Assembly (NCBI RefSeq): GCF_000427685.1
Contig: NZ_KE386573.1
Span: forward strand, 3,022,938 to 3,086,937
Length of the DNA stretch: 64,000 bases
Source: Haloplanus natans DSM 17983
Lineage (GTDB): Archaea; Halobacteriota; Halobacteria; Halobacteriales; Haloferacaceae
Reading direction: 5' to 3'
Shown here: piece by piece, positions 25,840 through 34,382 of the stretch
Position numbering within the stretch: position 1 is the stretch's first letter
Layout of the letters: each line of letters starts with the position of its first letter
Program-made: the position numbers and the translations under genes
The notes under the pieces: model-generated
The model's input: the letters and a program-made list of their open reading frames with translations, nothing else
Told to the model about the DNA's origin: nothing
The model's database searches: none

Positions 25840-27006
25840 ATGGTCGCCACCGGTACACTGCTCACCTTCGTCGTCGCCGCGCTCGCCAGCCTCTTTATGG
25901 CGTGGGCCATCGGCGCCGGCTCCTCGGGATCGACGCCCTTTGCCGCCGCCGTCGGCGCGAACGCCATCTCCGTGATGCGTGCCGGCTTCGTCGTCGGCTT
26001 GCTCGGCTTCGCCGGTGCGGTGTTACAGGGGGCGAACGTCACGGAAGCGGTCGGCACCCAACTGATCGGTGGCGTCTCGCTCACCGCCACCGCGGCCATC
26101 GTCGGCTTGCTCACCGCCGCGGGTCTCGTCGCCATCGGCGTCTTCACCGGCTACCCCATCGCCACCGCCTTCACCGTCACCGGCGCCGTCGTCGGCGTCG
26201 GCCTCGCCCTCGGCGGCGACCCGGCGTGGGCGAAGTACCGCCAGATTGCGACGCTCTGGGTGCTCACACCCTTCGTCGGCGGCGGCGTCGCCTACACGAC
26301 GGCCCGACTGCTCCGGGCCCCGTCCGTGCCCGAGCGCTACGCCGTCTCCCTGCTCGGTGGTCTCGTGGGCGCTCTCGTCGCCACCATCAAGTTCAGCCTC
26401 CTCGGCGCCGAAGGCGAATCGGCGTCCATCGCGGCCGCCCTCGGCGCCGGCCTCCCGGTCGGTGCCAGTGTCGTCACCGCCGTCTGTGCGCTCCTCGTCG
26501 TCGCCGTCCTCTACCGTGGCCTCGTGACCGATCCCGAGGCGACCCAGCGACGCTTCCTCCTCACGCTCGGCGGCCTCGTCGCCTTCTCGGCCGGCGGGAG
26601 TCAGGTCGGCCTGGCCATCGGCCCGCTGGTGCCCCTGCTGGGCGACTTCTCGATCCCCCTGCCGGCCGTCCTCGCCGGCGGCGGGATCGGCCTCCTGCTG
26701 GGCTCGTGGACCGGCGCGCCCCGTATGATCAAGGCGCTCGCACAGGACTACTCCTCGCTCGGTCCGCGGCGCTCCATCGCGGCGCTCATCCCCTCGTTCG
26801 CTATCGCCCAGGCCGCCGTCGCCTTCGGCATCCCCGTCTCGTTCAACGAAATCGTCGTCTCGGCGATCATCGGCTCCGGCTACGCCGCCGGCGGGGGTGG
26901 GGTCAGTCGTCGGAAGATGCTCTACACCGTCCTGGCCTGGATCGGATCGCTGCTGCTCGCGCTCGTACTCGGCTACGGCGCCTTCAGCGCCATCGACGCC
27001 CTCTAA
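25840..27006 (+). CDS. Inorganic phosphate transporter (PiT family)
   Basis: A 388-residue permease with about ten membrane helices and an internal duplication. The PiT signature region appears as AAAVGANAISVMRAGFVVG near the N-terminus and the second half as GSGYAAGGGGVSRRKMLYTV, which is looser than bacterial PitA but normal for haloarchaeal members. It transports phosphate with a cation; haloarchaeal forms probably use Na+ (inference). Its stop codon overlaps the convergent CNNM gene by 4 bp. Confidence 0.85.
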   Translation: MVATGTLLTFVVAALASLFMAWAIGAGSSGSTPFAAAVGANAISVMRAGFVVGLLGFAGAVLQGANVTEAVGTQLIGGVSLTATAAIVGLLTAAGLVAIGVFTGYPIATAFTVTGAVVGVGLALGGDPAWAKYRQIATLWVLTPFVGGGVAYTTARLLRAPSVPERYAVSLLGGLVGALVATIKFSLLGAEGESASIAAALGAGLPVGASVVTAVCALLVVAVLYRGLVTDPEATQRRFLLTLGGLVAFSAGGSQVGLAIGPLVPLLGDFSIPLPAVLAGGGIGLLLGSWTGAPRMIKALAQDYSSLGPRRSIAALIPSFAIAQAAVAFGIPVSFNEIVVSAIIGSGYAAGGGGVSRRKMLYTVLAWIGSLLLALVLGYGAFSAIDAL

Positions 27007-28385
27007 CTCTCGGCTTCCGCCTCGTCGACCGGTTCCTCATGCTCGTCGTCGTGGATCGTGAGTCGGGCCTTCATGATCCGGGTGTTGTCAACCTGCTCGA
27101 TCCGGATGGTGATGCTGTCGTAGTCGATCTCTTCGCCCTCCTCGACGAGGCGGCCGGCGCGGTTGAAGACGAAACCCGCGAGCGTCTCGAACTCCTCGCC
27201 TTCCGGCAGGTCGAGGTCGAGCATCTCGTTTACCTCGTCGATGTTGACCTCGCCGCGGACGATCACCACGTCCTCGTCGACGAACTCGAACGGCTCCTCC
27301 TCGTCGCCCTCGAGGATGTCGCCGACGATCTCCTCGACCATGTCCTCGAGCGTTATCAGCCCCTCCGTGGTGCCGAACTCGTCGATGACGATGACCATCC
27401 GCATCCGGTTGTCCTGGATCTCCTCTAACAGCTCGTCGACGTTTTTCGATTCGGGGACGTGGAGGGTCGGCTGGACCACGTCCGTCAGATCGCTCTGGCC
27501 TTCGCCGTAATCCTTCTCGCGGATCAGATCACGCAGGGTGACGATACCGATGATGTTGTCCAGGTTACCCTCGTAGACCGGAATACGCTCGTGGTCGCTC
27601 TGGACGCAGGTCTCGATGGCCTCGTCGAGGGTTGCGTCTTTCGGCACCGCGGTCACGTCGAGTCGCGGCGTCATCACCTCCTTGGCGATGGTGCGGTTGA
27701 ACCGGAAGATGCGCTGGAACATCTCGCGTTCTTCCTCCTCGATCACGCCCTCGCGCTCCCCGGTCTGGATCATGTTCTGGATCTCGTCGCGGGTGACGTA
27801 CGTGGTCTCGATTGCCGACCGACCGCCGGTCACGCGGTTGACCACGCGTGTCAGGTAGTCGAAGACGACCACCAGCGGGAGCAAGGCGAGCTCCGAGTAC
27901 TTGAGCGGGCGGGCGATCCGGAGCGCCCACGACTCCGTGTTCTCGACCGCGTAGGATTTGGGCGCGCTCTCGCCGAACAGGAGGACGAGCGTCGTGATGC
28001 CGAAGGTTGCGGCGAGCACCGCCTCCCCCTGCGAGAGGTAGATGGCGAACAGCCCGGTCGCGATGGAGGACATCGCGATGTTGACGATGTTGTTGCCGAC
28101 GAGGATCGTGATCAGGAGCCGGTGGGGGTCGGCTTTCAACTCCTGGACGACCGCCGCTCCCGGAATGTCGTCCTCGACGAGCGATTCGACGCGGTGACGG
28201 GCCAGCGAGAACATCGCGATCTCGGACGAGGAAAAAAACGCCGACAGCGCGATCAGAAACAGGATCGCGATCGAGCCGCCGATGGTGACGGTGGTGTCGG
28301 TCAGCGGGACGATATCGGAGATCTGCGCCGGAGTCCCGACCCCGGCGGCGCTCGCTGTCGGCGACAAACCCATGTAAGTACCCAT
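27003..28385 (-). CDS. CNNM/CorC-family membrane protein with CBS domains
   Basis: Putative metal-ion (Mg2+ or Na+/Mg2+) transport regulator or exporter. Order: DUF21 membrane domain with about four helices (residues 30-190; FFSSSEIAMFSLARHR and GESAPKSYAVE), two CBS domains (residues 205-330; MTPRLDVTAVP and FGTTEGLITLEDMVEEIVGDI), and a C-terminal CorC_HlyC domain (to about 440; LPEGEEFETLAGFVF). Start choice between ATG ending at 28385 and at 28373 is open. Confidence 0.9.
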   Translation of the reverse strand: MGTYMGLSPTASAAGVGTPAQISDIVPLTDTTVTIGGSIAILFLIALSAFFSSSEIAMFSLARHRVESLVEDDIPGAAVVQELKADPHRLLITILVGNNIVNIAMSSIATGLFAIYLSQGEAVLAATFGITTLVLLFGESAPKSYAVENTESWALRIARPLKYSELALLPLVVVFDYLTRVVNRVTGGRSAIETTYVTRDEIQNMIQTGEREGVIEEEEREMFQRIFRFNRTIAKEVMTPRLDVTAVPKDATLDEAIETCVQSDHERIPVYEGNLDNIIGIVTLRDLIREKDYGEGQSDLTDVVQPTLHVPESKNVDELLEEIQDNRMRMVIVIDEFGTTEGLITLEDMVEEIVGDILEGDEEEPFEFVDEDVVIVRGEVNIDEVNEMLDLDLPEGEEFETLAGFVFNRAGRLVEEGEEIDYDSITIRIEQVDNTRIMKARLTIHDDEHEEPVDEAEAES

Positions 28386-28476
28386 CCTAGTCACGGGCCT
28401 GAATTAAGCGTTGCCCTCACGACGCCCGTATCACCCGAACGAAGGGCTTAGGCCGGGGGCTGCCGTACGGCGTTAT

Positions 28477-28758
28477 ATGTCCGACAGCGACCCGCCGATT
28501 ACCCTGTATCGCCTACAGGCGTGTCCGTACTGCGAACGCGTCGTCCGGACGCTCGACGACCTGGGCCTCGACTACACCTCGCGGTTCGTCGAACCGATGC
28601 ACTCCGAACGCAACGTGGTCAAACGGGTCGCCGGCTCCCGCCCCGTCCCGGCCATCGTCGACGAACGCACCGGCGTCACGATGTCCGAGTCGGCGAACGT
28701 GGTCGAGTATCTCGAATCCACCTACGGCTCCGGTCTGGTGGCGGGAGGTGACGACTGA
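28477..28758 (+). CDS. Glutaredoxin-like protein
   Basis: A 93-residue thioredoxin-fold protein with a CPYC redox motif (QACPYCERVV) near residues 16-19, the cis-Pro loop SRPVPAIVD, and the C-terminal SESANVVEYLESTYG resembling the N-terminal domain of glutathione S-transferases. It likely reduces disulfides using gamma-glutamylcysteine, the haloarchaeal thiol (inference). The stop overlaps the start of the redoxin gene (TGATG), so the two are co-translated. Confidence 0.86.
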   Translation: MSDSDPPITLYRLQACPYCERVVRTLDDLGLDYTSRFVEPMHSERNVVKRVAGSRPVPAIVDERTGVTMSESANVVEYLESTYGSGLVAGGDD

Positions 28759-29270
28759 TGGTCGATTTCGACGTCGTCTCCCTCCCCGAAACCGACCACG
28801 TCGCCGAAGGCGAGCAGGCGCCCGACTTCACCCGTCCGCTCGTCAACGACGAGTTCTGGGCGGACGCCTCGCTCTCGGAACTGACCGACGAGGGCCCCGT
28901 CTGTCTGGTCTTCTACCCGATGGACGGCGCGTTCCCCGCGACGTACATCTGGAACGAGCTCCGGGACCGCGCTCTCGAAGATCACATCACCGTCGTCGGC
29001 GTCTCCATCTCCACGCCCTACGCCCACAAACGGCTCATCGAGGAGCGCGGGATGGCGTACGACCTCTTTTCGGACCCCGCGAACGGCGTCGCCGAGGCGT
29101 ACGGCGTCGCCAACGACCTCGACGGGATGGCCGGTATCTCGGAACCCCGGCCGGCCACCTTCCTGATCGACGAGGATCGCACCGTTCGGTACGTGTGGGT
29201 GGCTGCGGAGTGGCCCGACTTCCCGCCCTACGACGAACTGGAACACGAGATTCGGGCGCTCGTCGACTGA
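28758..29270 (+). CDS. Redoxin-domain protein lacking the peroxidatic cysteine
   Basis: A 170-residue thioredoxin-fold protein clearly built like peroxiredoxins: N-terminal ADFTRPLV-type strand (GEQAPDFTRPLVNDEF), core VCLVFYPMDGAFPATYI, VGVSISTPYAHKRLIEE, LFSDPANGVAEAYGV and PRPATFLIDEDRTVRYVW. At the active site, where a peroxiredoxin has P-x3-T-x2-C, there is PMDGAFPATYIW with no Cys. The only Cys is in VCLVF, within a strand. It may be a non-catalytic partner of the upstream glutaredoxin. Translationally coupled to it. Confidence 0.86.
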   Translation: MVDFDVVSLPETDHVAEGEQAPDFTRPLVNDEFWADASLSELTDEGPVCLVFYPMDGAFPATYIWNELRDRALEDHITVVGVSISTPYAHKRLIEERGMAYDLFSDPANGVAEAYGVANDLDGMAGISEPRPATFLIDEDRTVRYVWVAAEWPDFPPYDELEHEIRALVD

Positions 29271-29346
29271 TCGTGCGTATCGTCACCATCCGGAGGCTTC
29301 GAACCTGCCGGCCTGCCGACGAATCGCGCTCCGACGCCGGACGTCG

Positions 29347-29952
29347 ATGACTGCCGACGATACGCACGACGAAGCGTCGCTCGCCGACGCTGCCGCCGCC
29401 GTTCGCGAGGGCCGCGCCGTCGTCTACCCGACCGAGACGGTGTACGGACTCGGCGCCGACGCCACCGATCCCGACGCGGTCGAACGGGTGTTCGGCCTGA
29501 AGCGCCGGTCGCGGGCGAACCCGCTCTCGCTCGGCGTCCCCTCCGTCGACGCCGCCCTCGACTACACCCGGCCGACCGCGGTGGAAGAGCAGTTCATGCG
29601 CCGCTTTCTCCCCGGTCCCGTGACCGTCGTCGTCGAACGCCGTCCCTCGCTCCCCGACGTACTCACCGCCGGTCGGGACCGAGTCGGGGTGCGCGTCCCC
29701 GACCACGAGACGGCGCTCGACCTTCTCGAACGGGCGCCACCCCTGACGGCCACCAGCGCCAACCGGTCCGGGTCGCCGAGCGTCACCCGCATTTCCGCGC
29801 TCGACGACCGCATCCGCGACGGCGTCGCCGTCGTCGTCGACGGCGGCGAGACGCCCGGGACCGAAAGCACCGTCGTCGACCCCGGCGCGGGCGTGATCCA
29901 CCGCCGCGGCGCGATGGCCGACGACATCGATGCGTGGTTAGAGACCCAGTAA
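29347..29952 (+). CDS. L-threonylcarbamoyladenylate synthase (TsaC/Sua5 family)
   Basis: Makes threonylcarbamoyl-AMP from threonine, bicarbonate and ATP for t6A formation in tRNAs. The YrdC domain covers nearly all 201 residues: VVYPTETVYGLGADATD, KRRSRANPLSLGV, LPGPVTVVVERR, GVRVPDH and LTATSANRSGSPSVT, ending with TESTVVD. No C-terminal Sua5 extension is present. The last 15 bp overlap the end of the convergent Cas4-like gene. Confidence 0.93.
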   Translation: MTADDTHDEASLADAAAAVREGRAVVYPTETVYGLGADATDPDAVERVFGLKRRSRANPLSLGVPSVDAALDYTRPTAVEEQFMRRFLPGPVTVVVERRPSLPDVLTAGRDRVGVRVPDHETALDLLERAPPLTATSANRSGSPSVTRISALDDRIRDGVAVVVDGGETPGTESTVVDPGAGVIHRRGAMADDIDAWLETQ

Positions 29953-30594
29953 CGACCGAAGCGACCGCGTCCGAACCCCACACTCCTCGTGGTAGTCACA
30001 GGCGTCACACTTCGCCTCGTCGTCGATGCGTGACGGCGGGCCGTCGACGTCCCGAACCGTCCGCACCGTCGTGCGGTACGCCGCCCGGTTCCGCGTCGTC
30101 AGCCGAACCCGCCGGACGACGCCGTGGGCCGGATACTCCACCAGCGCCGACGGAATCTCGCGCCCGCGCTCCCAGGCCAGCGCCTTCGCCATCGCCACCG
30201 CCCGCACCCGCTGTGGGCGCCACACACCCCGATCCGGTGGTTCGCCCGGCGAGACGAACGTCGGTACCGGCGGGTCGCCGTCCAGAATCTTGTGTGCGAT
30301 GCCCCGACACTCCCGACCCGTAAGCAGTACCTCCCGAACCGTCGGATCGGTCAGCCCGTCCCAGTCCGCCCGGTCCGCGAGCCGATCGAGGGCCGTTCGG
30401 TACGCGTCGGGCGGGCGTTCGATGGGTTCGGCCGCCAGTTCGGCGTCGCTCGCCCGCCGGAGCATGGGGTAGCGAAAGGCCAGGTCGCGGCGGGCACGGA
30501 CCGACGGCGGCGGTTCGTTGCCCCCCTCCTGCTGGGCGTAGTAGTACTGACGCGGGCAGTAGGCGGCCCGGGCGAGCGATCCGAAGGTGAGCAC
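29938..30594 (-). CDS. Stand-alone Cas4-like (DUF83) protein
   Basis: A 218-residue protein with the Cas4-type Fe-S cysteine layout: one Cys near the N-terminus (RAAYCPRQYYYAQ) and three at the C-terminus (KCDACDYHEECG). The central part has a Cas4 core (AKALAWERGREIPSALVEYP), but I cannot identify the usual PD-(D/E)XK acidic residues with certainty. No other cas gene or CRISPR array lies nearby. Start GTG ending at 30594 (VLTFGSLARAAYC). A repair role is possible. Confidence 0.72.
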   Translation of the reverse strand: MLTFGSLARAAYCPRQYYYAQQEGGNEPPPSVRARRDLAFRYPMLRRASDAELAAEPIERPPDAYRTALDRLADRADWDGLTDPTVREVLLTGRECRGIAHKILDGDPPVPTFVSPGEPPDRGVWRPQRVRAVAMAKALAWERGREIPSALVEYPAHGVVRRVRLTTRNRAAYRTTVRTVRDVDGPPSRIDDEAKCDACDYHEECGVRTRSLRSLLGL

Positions 30595-30654
30595 GGGCGT
30601 CGATGGCCGCGGCTTTCCGTTTGAACCCTCGGCCGTCCACGGCTCTCTCGGGTG

Positions 30655-30905
30655 GTGACATCCTCCCACGACTAAAGTCGTGGGCTTCCCACGCCCGTTT
30701 GCGCTGGTTTGGGAACTTACGTTTACGACCCGACACGCCGATGGGAGTGCCACGCCCCCGTTACTCCTATCGTGTGAAGGATTCGGAGTTATCTGGTTGT
30801 TTGAGGTCGGTTGAGGTGTCCGAGGGCTTACTTTTTGATGAGGCAAACACCGAGTCAACTGCCAGTTTTCGGACCATCAATCACGACGGGAGTCCGTCGC
30901 AATGA
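30655..30905 (-). mobile_element. Remnant of the 3' end of an IS605/TnpB-type element
   Basis: The 8-bp perfect hairpin CCCACGAC-TAAA-GTCGTGGG (30665-30684) next to GACATCCT is the terminal signature of haloarchaeal IS1341/TnpB elements, read here on the reverse strand as its right end (the omega-RNA 3' end). Upstream on that strand, 30700-30905 holds an AT-richer stretch without a usable transposase frame. tnpB is gone, so this is a solo end or decayed copy. It accounts for most of the 440-bp gap between the Cas4-like gene and the next gene. Confidence 0.55.
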
Positions 30906-31037
30906 CAGCCACAAATACGTAGTGTAGGCACTCAAACCGTCCGATTTCGGCATCTGATAATTGGATGGTAACGTTTACCACGGTGTACGTCGGATCGTCT
31001 GTCGGAGGAACACGGGACCATCCCGATCCGAGCACGT

Positions 31038-31199
31038 ATGAACACGGATTCCAGCGATCCGAACAACGGATCGGTCGACGACCGGCGCCGATACGACGAG
31101 TTGACCATCGGCACGGGTGAATGCATCATCTACGACCGCGAGAACCACCGGGCGTGGATTCAGTCGACGGTCGCCAGATCGATCACCGACCTGGACTGA
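31038..31199 (+). CDS. Small conserved haloarchaeal protein (53 aa)
   Basis: A 53-residue acidic protein: a polar N-terminal third followed by a compact segment TGECIIYDRENHRAWIQS and a short tail. The pattern (IIYD-x4-WIxS) matches a small haloarchaeal family of unknown function. Start ATG at 31038, about 70 bp after a TATA-like region (ACGTTTACC). Single gene between the IS remnant and the protease gene; no operon partner. About 150 bp with no further feature follows. Confidence 0.62.
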   Translation: MNTDSSDPNNGSVDDRRRYDELTIGTGECIIYDRENHRAWIQSTVARSITDLD

Positions 31200-31352
31200 T
31201 ACCGTGTATTGGACCCGTTTTCCGGTTGGTCGCCAGACCGGGTCGGTGTGGCCGGTGTCGGCACGGTGACTCGCCGCATCGGTTGACGGGGGCGCGTGGC
31301 CGTCCGCCCACGATCAGCCGCACTTTTCCGTCCACATCTTGAACCACCGATG

Positions 31353-32483
31353 ATGTCACGGCGGCGCCAGTTTCTCACAGCGATCGGATCGGCACTCACG
31401 ACTGTACTGGCCGGCTGTTCCGCCCTCACGTCGTCCGACGGGGTGACCTCCGAGGGCGAGTCCCCACCCACGGCCACGGGCACGCCGACGTCGACGCCGA
31501 CATCAACGCCGACGCCGACGCCCACCCCCCGCTCGACCCCCGACGGGGCGACCGAGAGCGAGTACACGCAGGTGTATCGTGAGACCATCGATTCGGTCGT
31601 CCTCGTCCGCACCCCGCGCGGATCGCTCGGTTCCGGGTTCGTCTACGGCGACGGGACCATCGTCACCAACGCCCACGTCGCCGGGAATGCCGAGCGGGTC
31701 GAAATCGTCTTCAGCGATGGCGAAACCCGAATCGGGACGGTCCTCGGGACGGACTCGCTGAGCGACCTCGCCGCCATCGGGGTCGGACCCCGTCCCGCCG
31801 ACGCGGCACCGCTCGTCCTCGCCGACGACGAGCCGGCCATCGGCACCCACGTCGCCGTCATCGGCAGTCCGCTCGGCCTCCGTAACTCCCTCACTTCGGG
31901 CATCGTCAGCGCGACGAACCGTCTGATCCCGAACCCGCGGGCTAACTTCCTCCTCCCCAACGCCATCCAGACGGACGCTCCGGTCAATCCCGGCAACAGC
32001 GGTGGCCCGCTCGTCGGCCTCGATGGAACCGTCCTCGGCGTCGTCAACTCCGGCGGCGGCGAGAACATCGCCTTCGCCATCTCGCCCTCGCTGGTCCGCC
32101 GGGTCGTTCCCGACCTCGTTGCCGACGGCGCCTACACACACCCGTTCTTCGGTGCCGCCGTCAGCGACGTGAGCGGCGCCATCGCCCGTGTCCGAGATAT
32201 GCGTCGCACGCGAGGCGTCCTCGTCACCGGCGTCGCGGAAAACAGTCCCGCAGCACGGGTGCTTGCGGTCAACGACGACCGCACCACCGTCGGGGGGTTC
32301 GAGGTTCCCGCCGGCGGCGATATCGTTCTCGCTCTCGACGGGAACGAGGTGAAATCGCGACAGGACTTCCTCTCACACCTGCTGTTGAATACGTCGCCGG
32401 GCGAGACGGTGCGACTCGACGTGTTGCGTGGTGGCGAGACGCGAACGGTCGAGGTGGTACTGGGGGCCAGAGACGGAGGCTAG
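31353..32483 (+). CDS. HtrA/DegP-like serine protease, Tat lipoprotein
   Basis: Exported S1C trypsin-like protease, about 376 residues. The N-terminus SRRRQFLTAIGSA is a twin-arginine signal ending in a lipobox (VLAGC), so it is anchored by a lipid outside the cell. A Thr/Pro linker (residues 40-65) follows. The catalytic triad is visible: His in TNAHVAG, Asp in LSDLAAIGV and Ser in NPGNSGGPLVG. A C-terminal PDZ domain begins near residue 265. Two adjacent ATGs (31350, 31353) could start it. Confidence 0.92.
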   Translation: MSRRRQFLTAIGSALTTVLAGCSALTSSDGVTSEGESPPTATGTPTSTPTSTPTPTPTPRSTPDGATESEYTQVYRETIDSVVLVRTPRGSLGSGFVYGDGTIVTNAHVAGNAERVEIVFSDGETRIGTVLGTDSLSDLAAIGVGPRPADAAPLVLADDEPAIGTHVAVIGSPLGLRNSLTSGIVSATNRLIPNPRANFLLPNAIQTDAPVNPGNSGGPLVGLDGTVLGVVNSGGGENIAFAISPSLVRRVVPDLVADGAYTHPFFGAAVSDVSGAIARVRDMRRTRGVLVTGVAENSPAARVLAVNDDRTTVGGFEVPAGGDIVLALDGNEVKSRQDFLSHLLLNTSPGETVRLDVLRGGETRTVEVVLGARDGG

Positions 32484-32536
32484 GACGCCTACGCGTCGTC
32501 GAGAGTGTGGGTCCGCCGTGTCTTCCGAGGAGGTGG

Positions 32537-32703
32537 AGCGACCGAGGAAAAAGTGGGATGGGCCCTGCCGGATTCGCACCTCGGTCGTTCCGTTCGCTCC
32601 GCTCGTCCGCTGGGCTCGAATCCGTTCTGCGGTCTTTTTCCCCACGTTTTTGCGAGGGAGCGAAGCGACCGAGGAAAAAGTGGGATGGGCCCTGCCGGAT
32701 TCG
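32537..32703 (-). repeat. Direct repeat of tRNA 3' end and flank (tRNA-Met locus)
   Basis: A 40-bp perfect direct repeat at 32537-32576 and 32664-32703, 127 bp apart. The right copy is the T-arm/acceptor 3' end of the CAU tRNA plus its 3' flank; the left copy is a duplicate with no tRNA body. Between them is a spacer with GAGCGAACG- and CGGAGCG-type sequence and GGATTCGAGCC on the tRNA strand. Confidence 0.85.
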
Positions 32704-32791
32704 AACCAGCGATCACCCGGTGTCCCATACCCGCGACGCGTATCGCGACCACTATGAGCCGGGGGCTTTAACCGGACTAAGCTAAGGGCCC
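32686..32791 (-). tRNA. tRNA with CAU anticodon, elongator Met (or Ile2), intron-containing
   Basis: Reverse-strand cloverleaf with 7-bp acceptor GGGCCCT/AGGGCCC, D stem GCTT/AAGC, anticodon stem CCCGG/CCGGG and T stem GCTGG/CCGGC with loop TTCGAAT. The anticodon loop is CTCATA, then a 31-nt intron at the usual position after base 37, then A. Discriminator is A. A CAU anticodon with an intron fits the haloarchaeal elongator tRNA-Met; Ile2 is the alternative. No CCA is encoded. Confidence 0.88.
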
Positions 32792-32943
32792 TCGATCCGA
32801 CATCGACGCCCCGCCGTCTTGAACGTGCCGGACCGTCGGAGTCGACCAAAAGGTTGAGTAGTACCATTCACATATAAGTGTGACAACGAGGGTCGTCGAC
32901 GGCGCCGGGATGGGCCCCGTCGACGGCCGCACTGCCTCATCAC

Positions 32944-34374
32944 ATGACAAACTCTCCCGTCTCCAACGCCGTTCTCGTCACCGTCGACTCCCTGCGTACC
33001 GACGCCATCGAGCCGTACGGCAGCGAGTACCACACGCCCACGCTCTCGGCGCTCGCGGAGCGGGGCACCGTCTTCGAGAACGCCTTCGCCCACGGCAACT
33101 GGACGCCGATGTCCTTCCCCTCGATTCTCGCCTCGCGCCCGGTCTTCGCCGACACGGGGCGTATCGGCGTCGACGGCGAGGGTGTGACCACCCTCGCCGA
33201 ACGGCTCCAGTCGGCGGACGTCGCCACCGGCGGGTTCAACGCCGCCAACGGCTTCCTCACCCAACACTGGGGATACGACGACGGCTTCGACGAGTTCGAC
33301 GCGTTCGTGGGCGGGAGCACCGACGGCCGCGCCGGCGAGTTCGTCGCCGCCCACCCGACGTGGGGGGCGTGGCTCCAACTGCTCACCTCGCCGTTCCGAC
33401 GGGTCGGCAACTACCTCCGCGGGGGCGCGGACGACCAGCCGTTCACCGACGCATCGCGGATGCTCGATACGGAGCGGGCGGCCACCGCGTTCGTCTCGGA
33501 GACGGACGAGCCGTTCTTCCTCTGGATCCACTACATGGACACCCACACGCCCTACGTCCCCGCGCCGCGATACCTCCGGGACACCGACCGCCGCGTCGGG
33601 AAGGTCCGGATGCTGATCGCCCACGTCCGGACGGGACTCGGGTGGTCGGTCGGCGACCGTACCCTCGCGGACCTCCGGACCCTGTATCAGGGCGCGGTAC
33701 GACAGGTCGACGCGAGCCTGGAACGGCTGCTCGACTCCCTCGACGCGGCGGGCGTCGCCGACGACACCGCCGTCCTCGTCGCCGGCGACCACGGCGAGGA
33801 GTTCATGGATCACGGCCACCTCGCCCACTACCCCAAACTCTACGACGAACTCGTCCACGTCCCCCTGATCGTCGACGTGCCGGGGATGGAGGGGCGGCGA
33901 GTGCCGGAACACGTCGGCCTGGACGCCATCGCGCCGACGGTCTGTGACCTCCTCGGTGTCAGCCCGGCCGACGAGTGGGTCGGCGAGAGCCTCCTCCCGA
34001 CGCTCCGGGACGGCGTCGCGCCACTCGACGATCCGGTGGTGACCGTCACCGTCCGCGGCGAGGACGTGACTCAGCAGCCAATCCCCAGGTCGCTCGACGA
34101 GGGCGACCTGCTGGTGAGCGCCCGCGACGCCGACTGGGTGTACATCCTGAACGCGGAGACGGGGACCGAAGAGCTGTACGACCGGCGAGCGGACCCCGAC
34201 CAACGGTCGGACCGCGCGGACGACGACCGACCGGCTATCGCGGCCGCGCGCGAGCACCTGCGGACGGTCGCCGGGGACCACGCGTCGATGCTAGGGTCGG
34301 TCGACCGCGAAGCGGGCGCGGGGGGAGTCGACGGGGATATCGAAACCAGACTGGAAGCCCTCGGGTATCGATAG
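32944..34374 (+). CDS. Alkaline-phosphatase-superfamily protein (sulfatase-like)
   Basis: A 476-residue metal-dependent hydrolase or transferase with a sulfatase fold. Metal motifs: VTVDSLRTDAI near the N-terminus and VAGDHGEEFMDHGHLAHYP near residue 280. At the nucleophile loop (residues 49-60) it reads HGNWTPMSFPSIL: there is no Cys/Ser-x-Pro-x-Arg for formylglycine, but a Thr before Pro, as in lipoteichoic-acid synthase-like enzymes. Phosphate-ester transfer is therefore more likely than sulfate ester hydrolysis. Followed after 8 bp by the GtrA gene. Confidence 0.84.
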   Translation: MTNSPVSNAVLVTVDSLRTDAIEPYGSEYHTPTLSALAERGTVFENAFAHGNWTPMSFPSILASRPVFADTGRIGVDGEGVTTLAERLQSADVATGGFNAANGFLTQHWGYDDGFDEFDAFVGGSTDGRAGEFVAAHPTWGAWLQLLTSPFRRVGNYLRGGADDQPFTDASRMLDTERAATAFVSETDEPFFLWIHYMDTHTPYVPAPRYLRDTDRRVGKVRMLIAHVRTGLGWSVGDRTLADLRTLYQGAVRQVDASLERLLDSLDAAGVADDTAVLVAGDHGEEFMDHGHLAHYPKLYDELVHVPLIVDVPGMEGRRVPEHVGLDAIAPTVCDLLGVSPADEWVGESLLPTLRDGVAPLDDPVVTVTVRGEDVTQQPIPRSLDEGDLLVSARDADWVYILNAETGTEELYDRRADPDQRSDRADDDRPAIAAAREHLRTVAGDHASMLGSVDREAGAGGVDGDIETRLEALGYR

Positions 34375-34382
34375 CTCCGCGG

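Noticed and set aside
30700-30905. A surviving tnpB gene.
   Set aside because: No frame in this stretch shows RuvC or zinc-ribbon motifs; only the element end is recognisable.
32428-32785. Several short frames over the CAU tRNA and its copy.
   Set aside because: They are translations of tRNA and repeat sequence (the familiar GFEPA-type artefact), not proteins.
32537-32791. Integrated virus or plasmid bounded by att repeats.
   Set aside because: The repeats are only 127 bp apart and no integrase or phage gene lies between or beside them.
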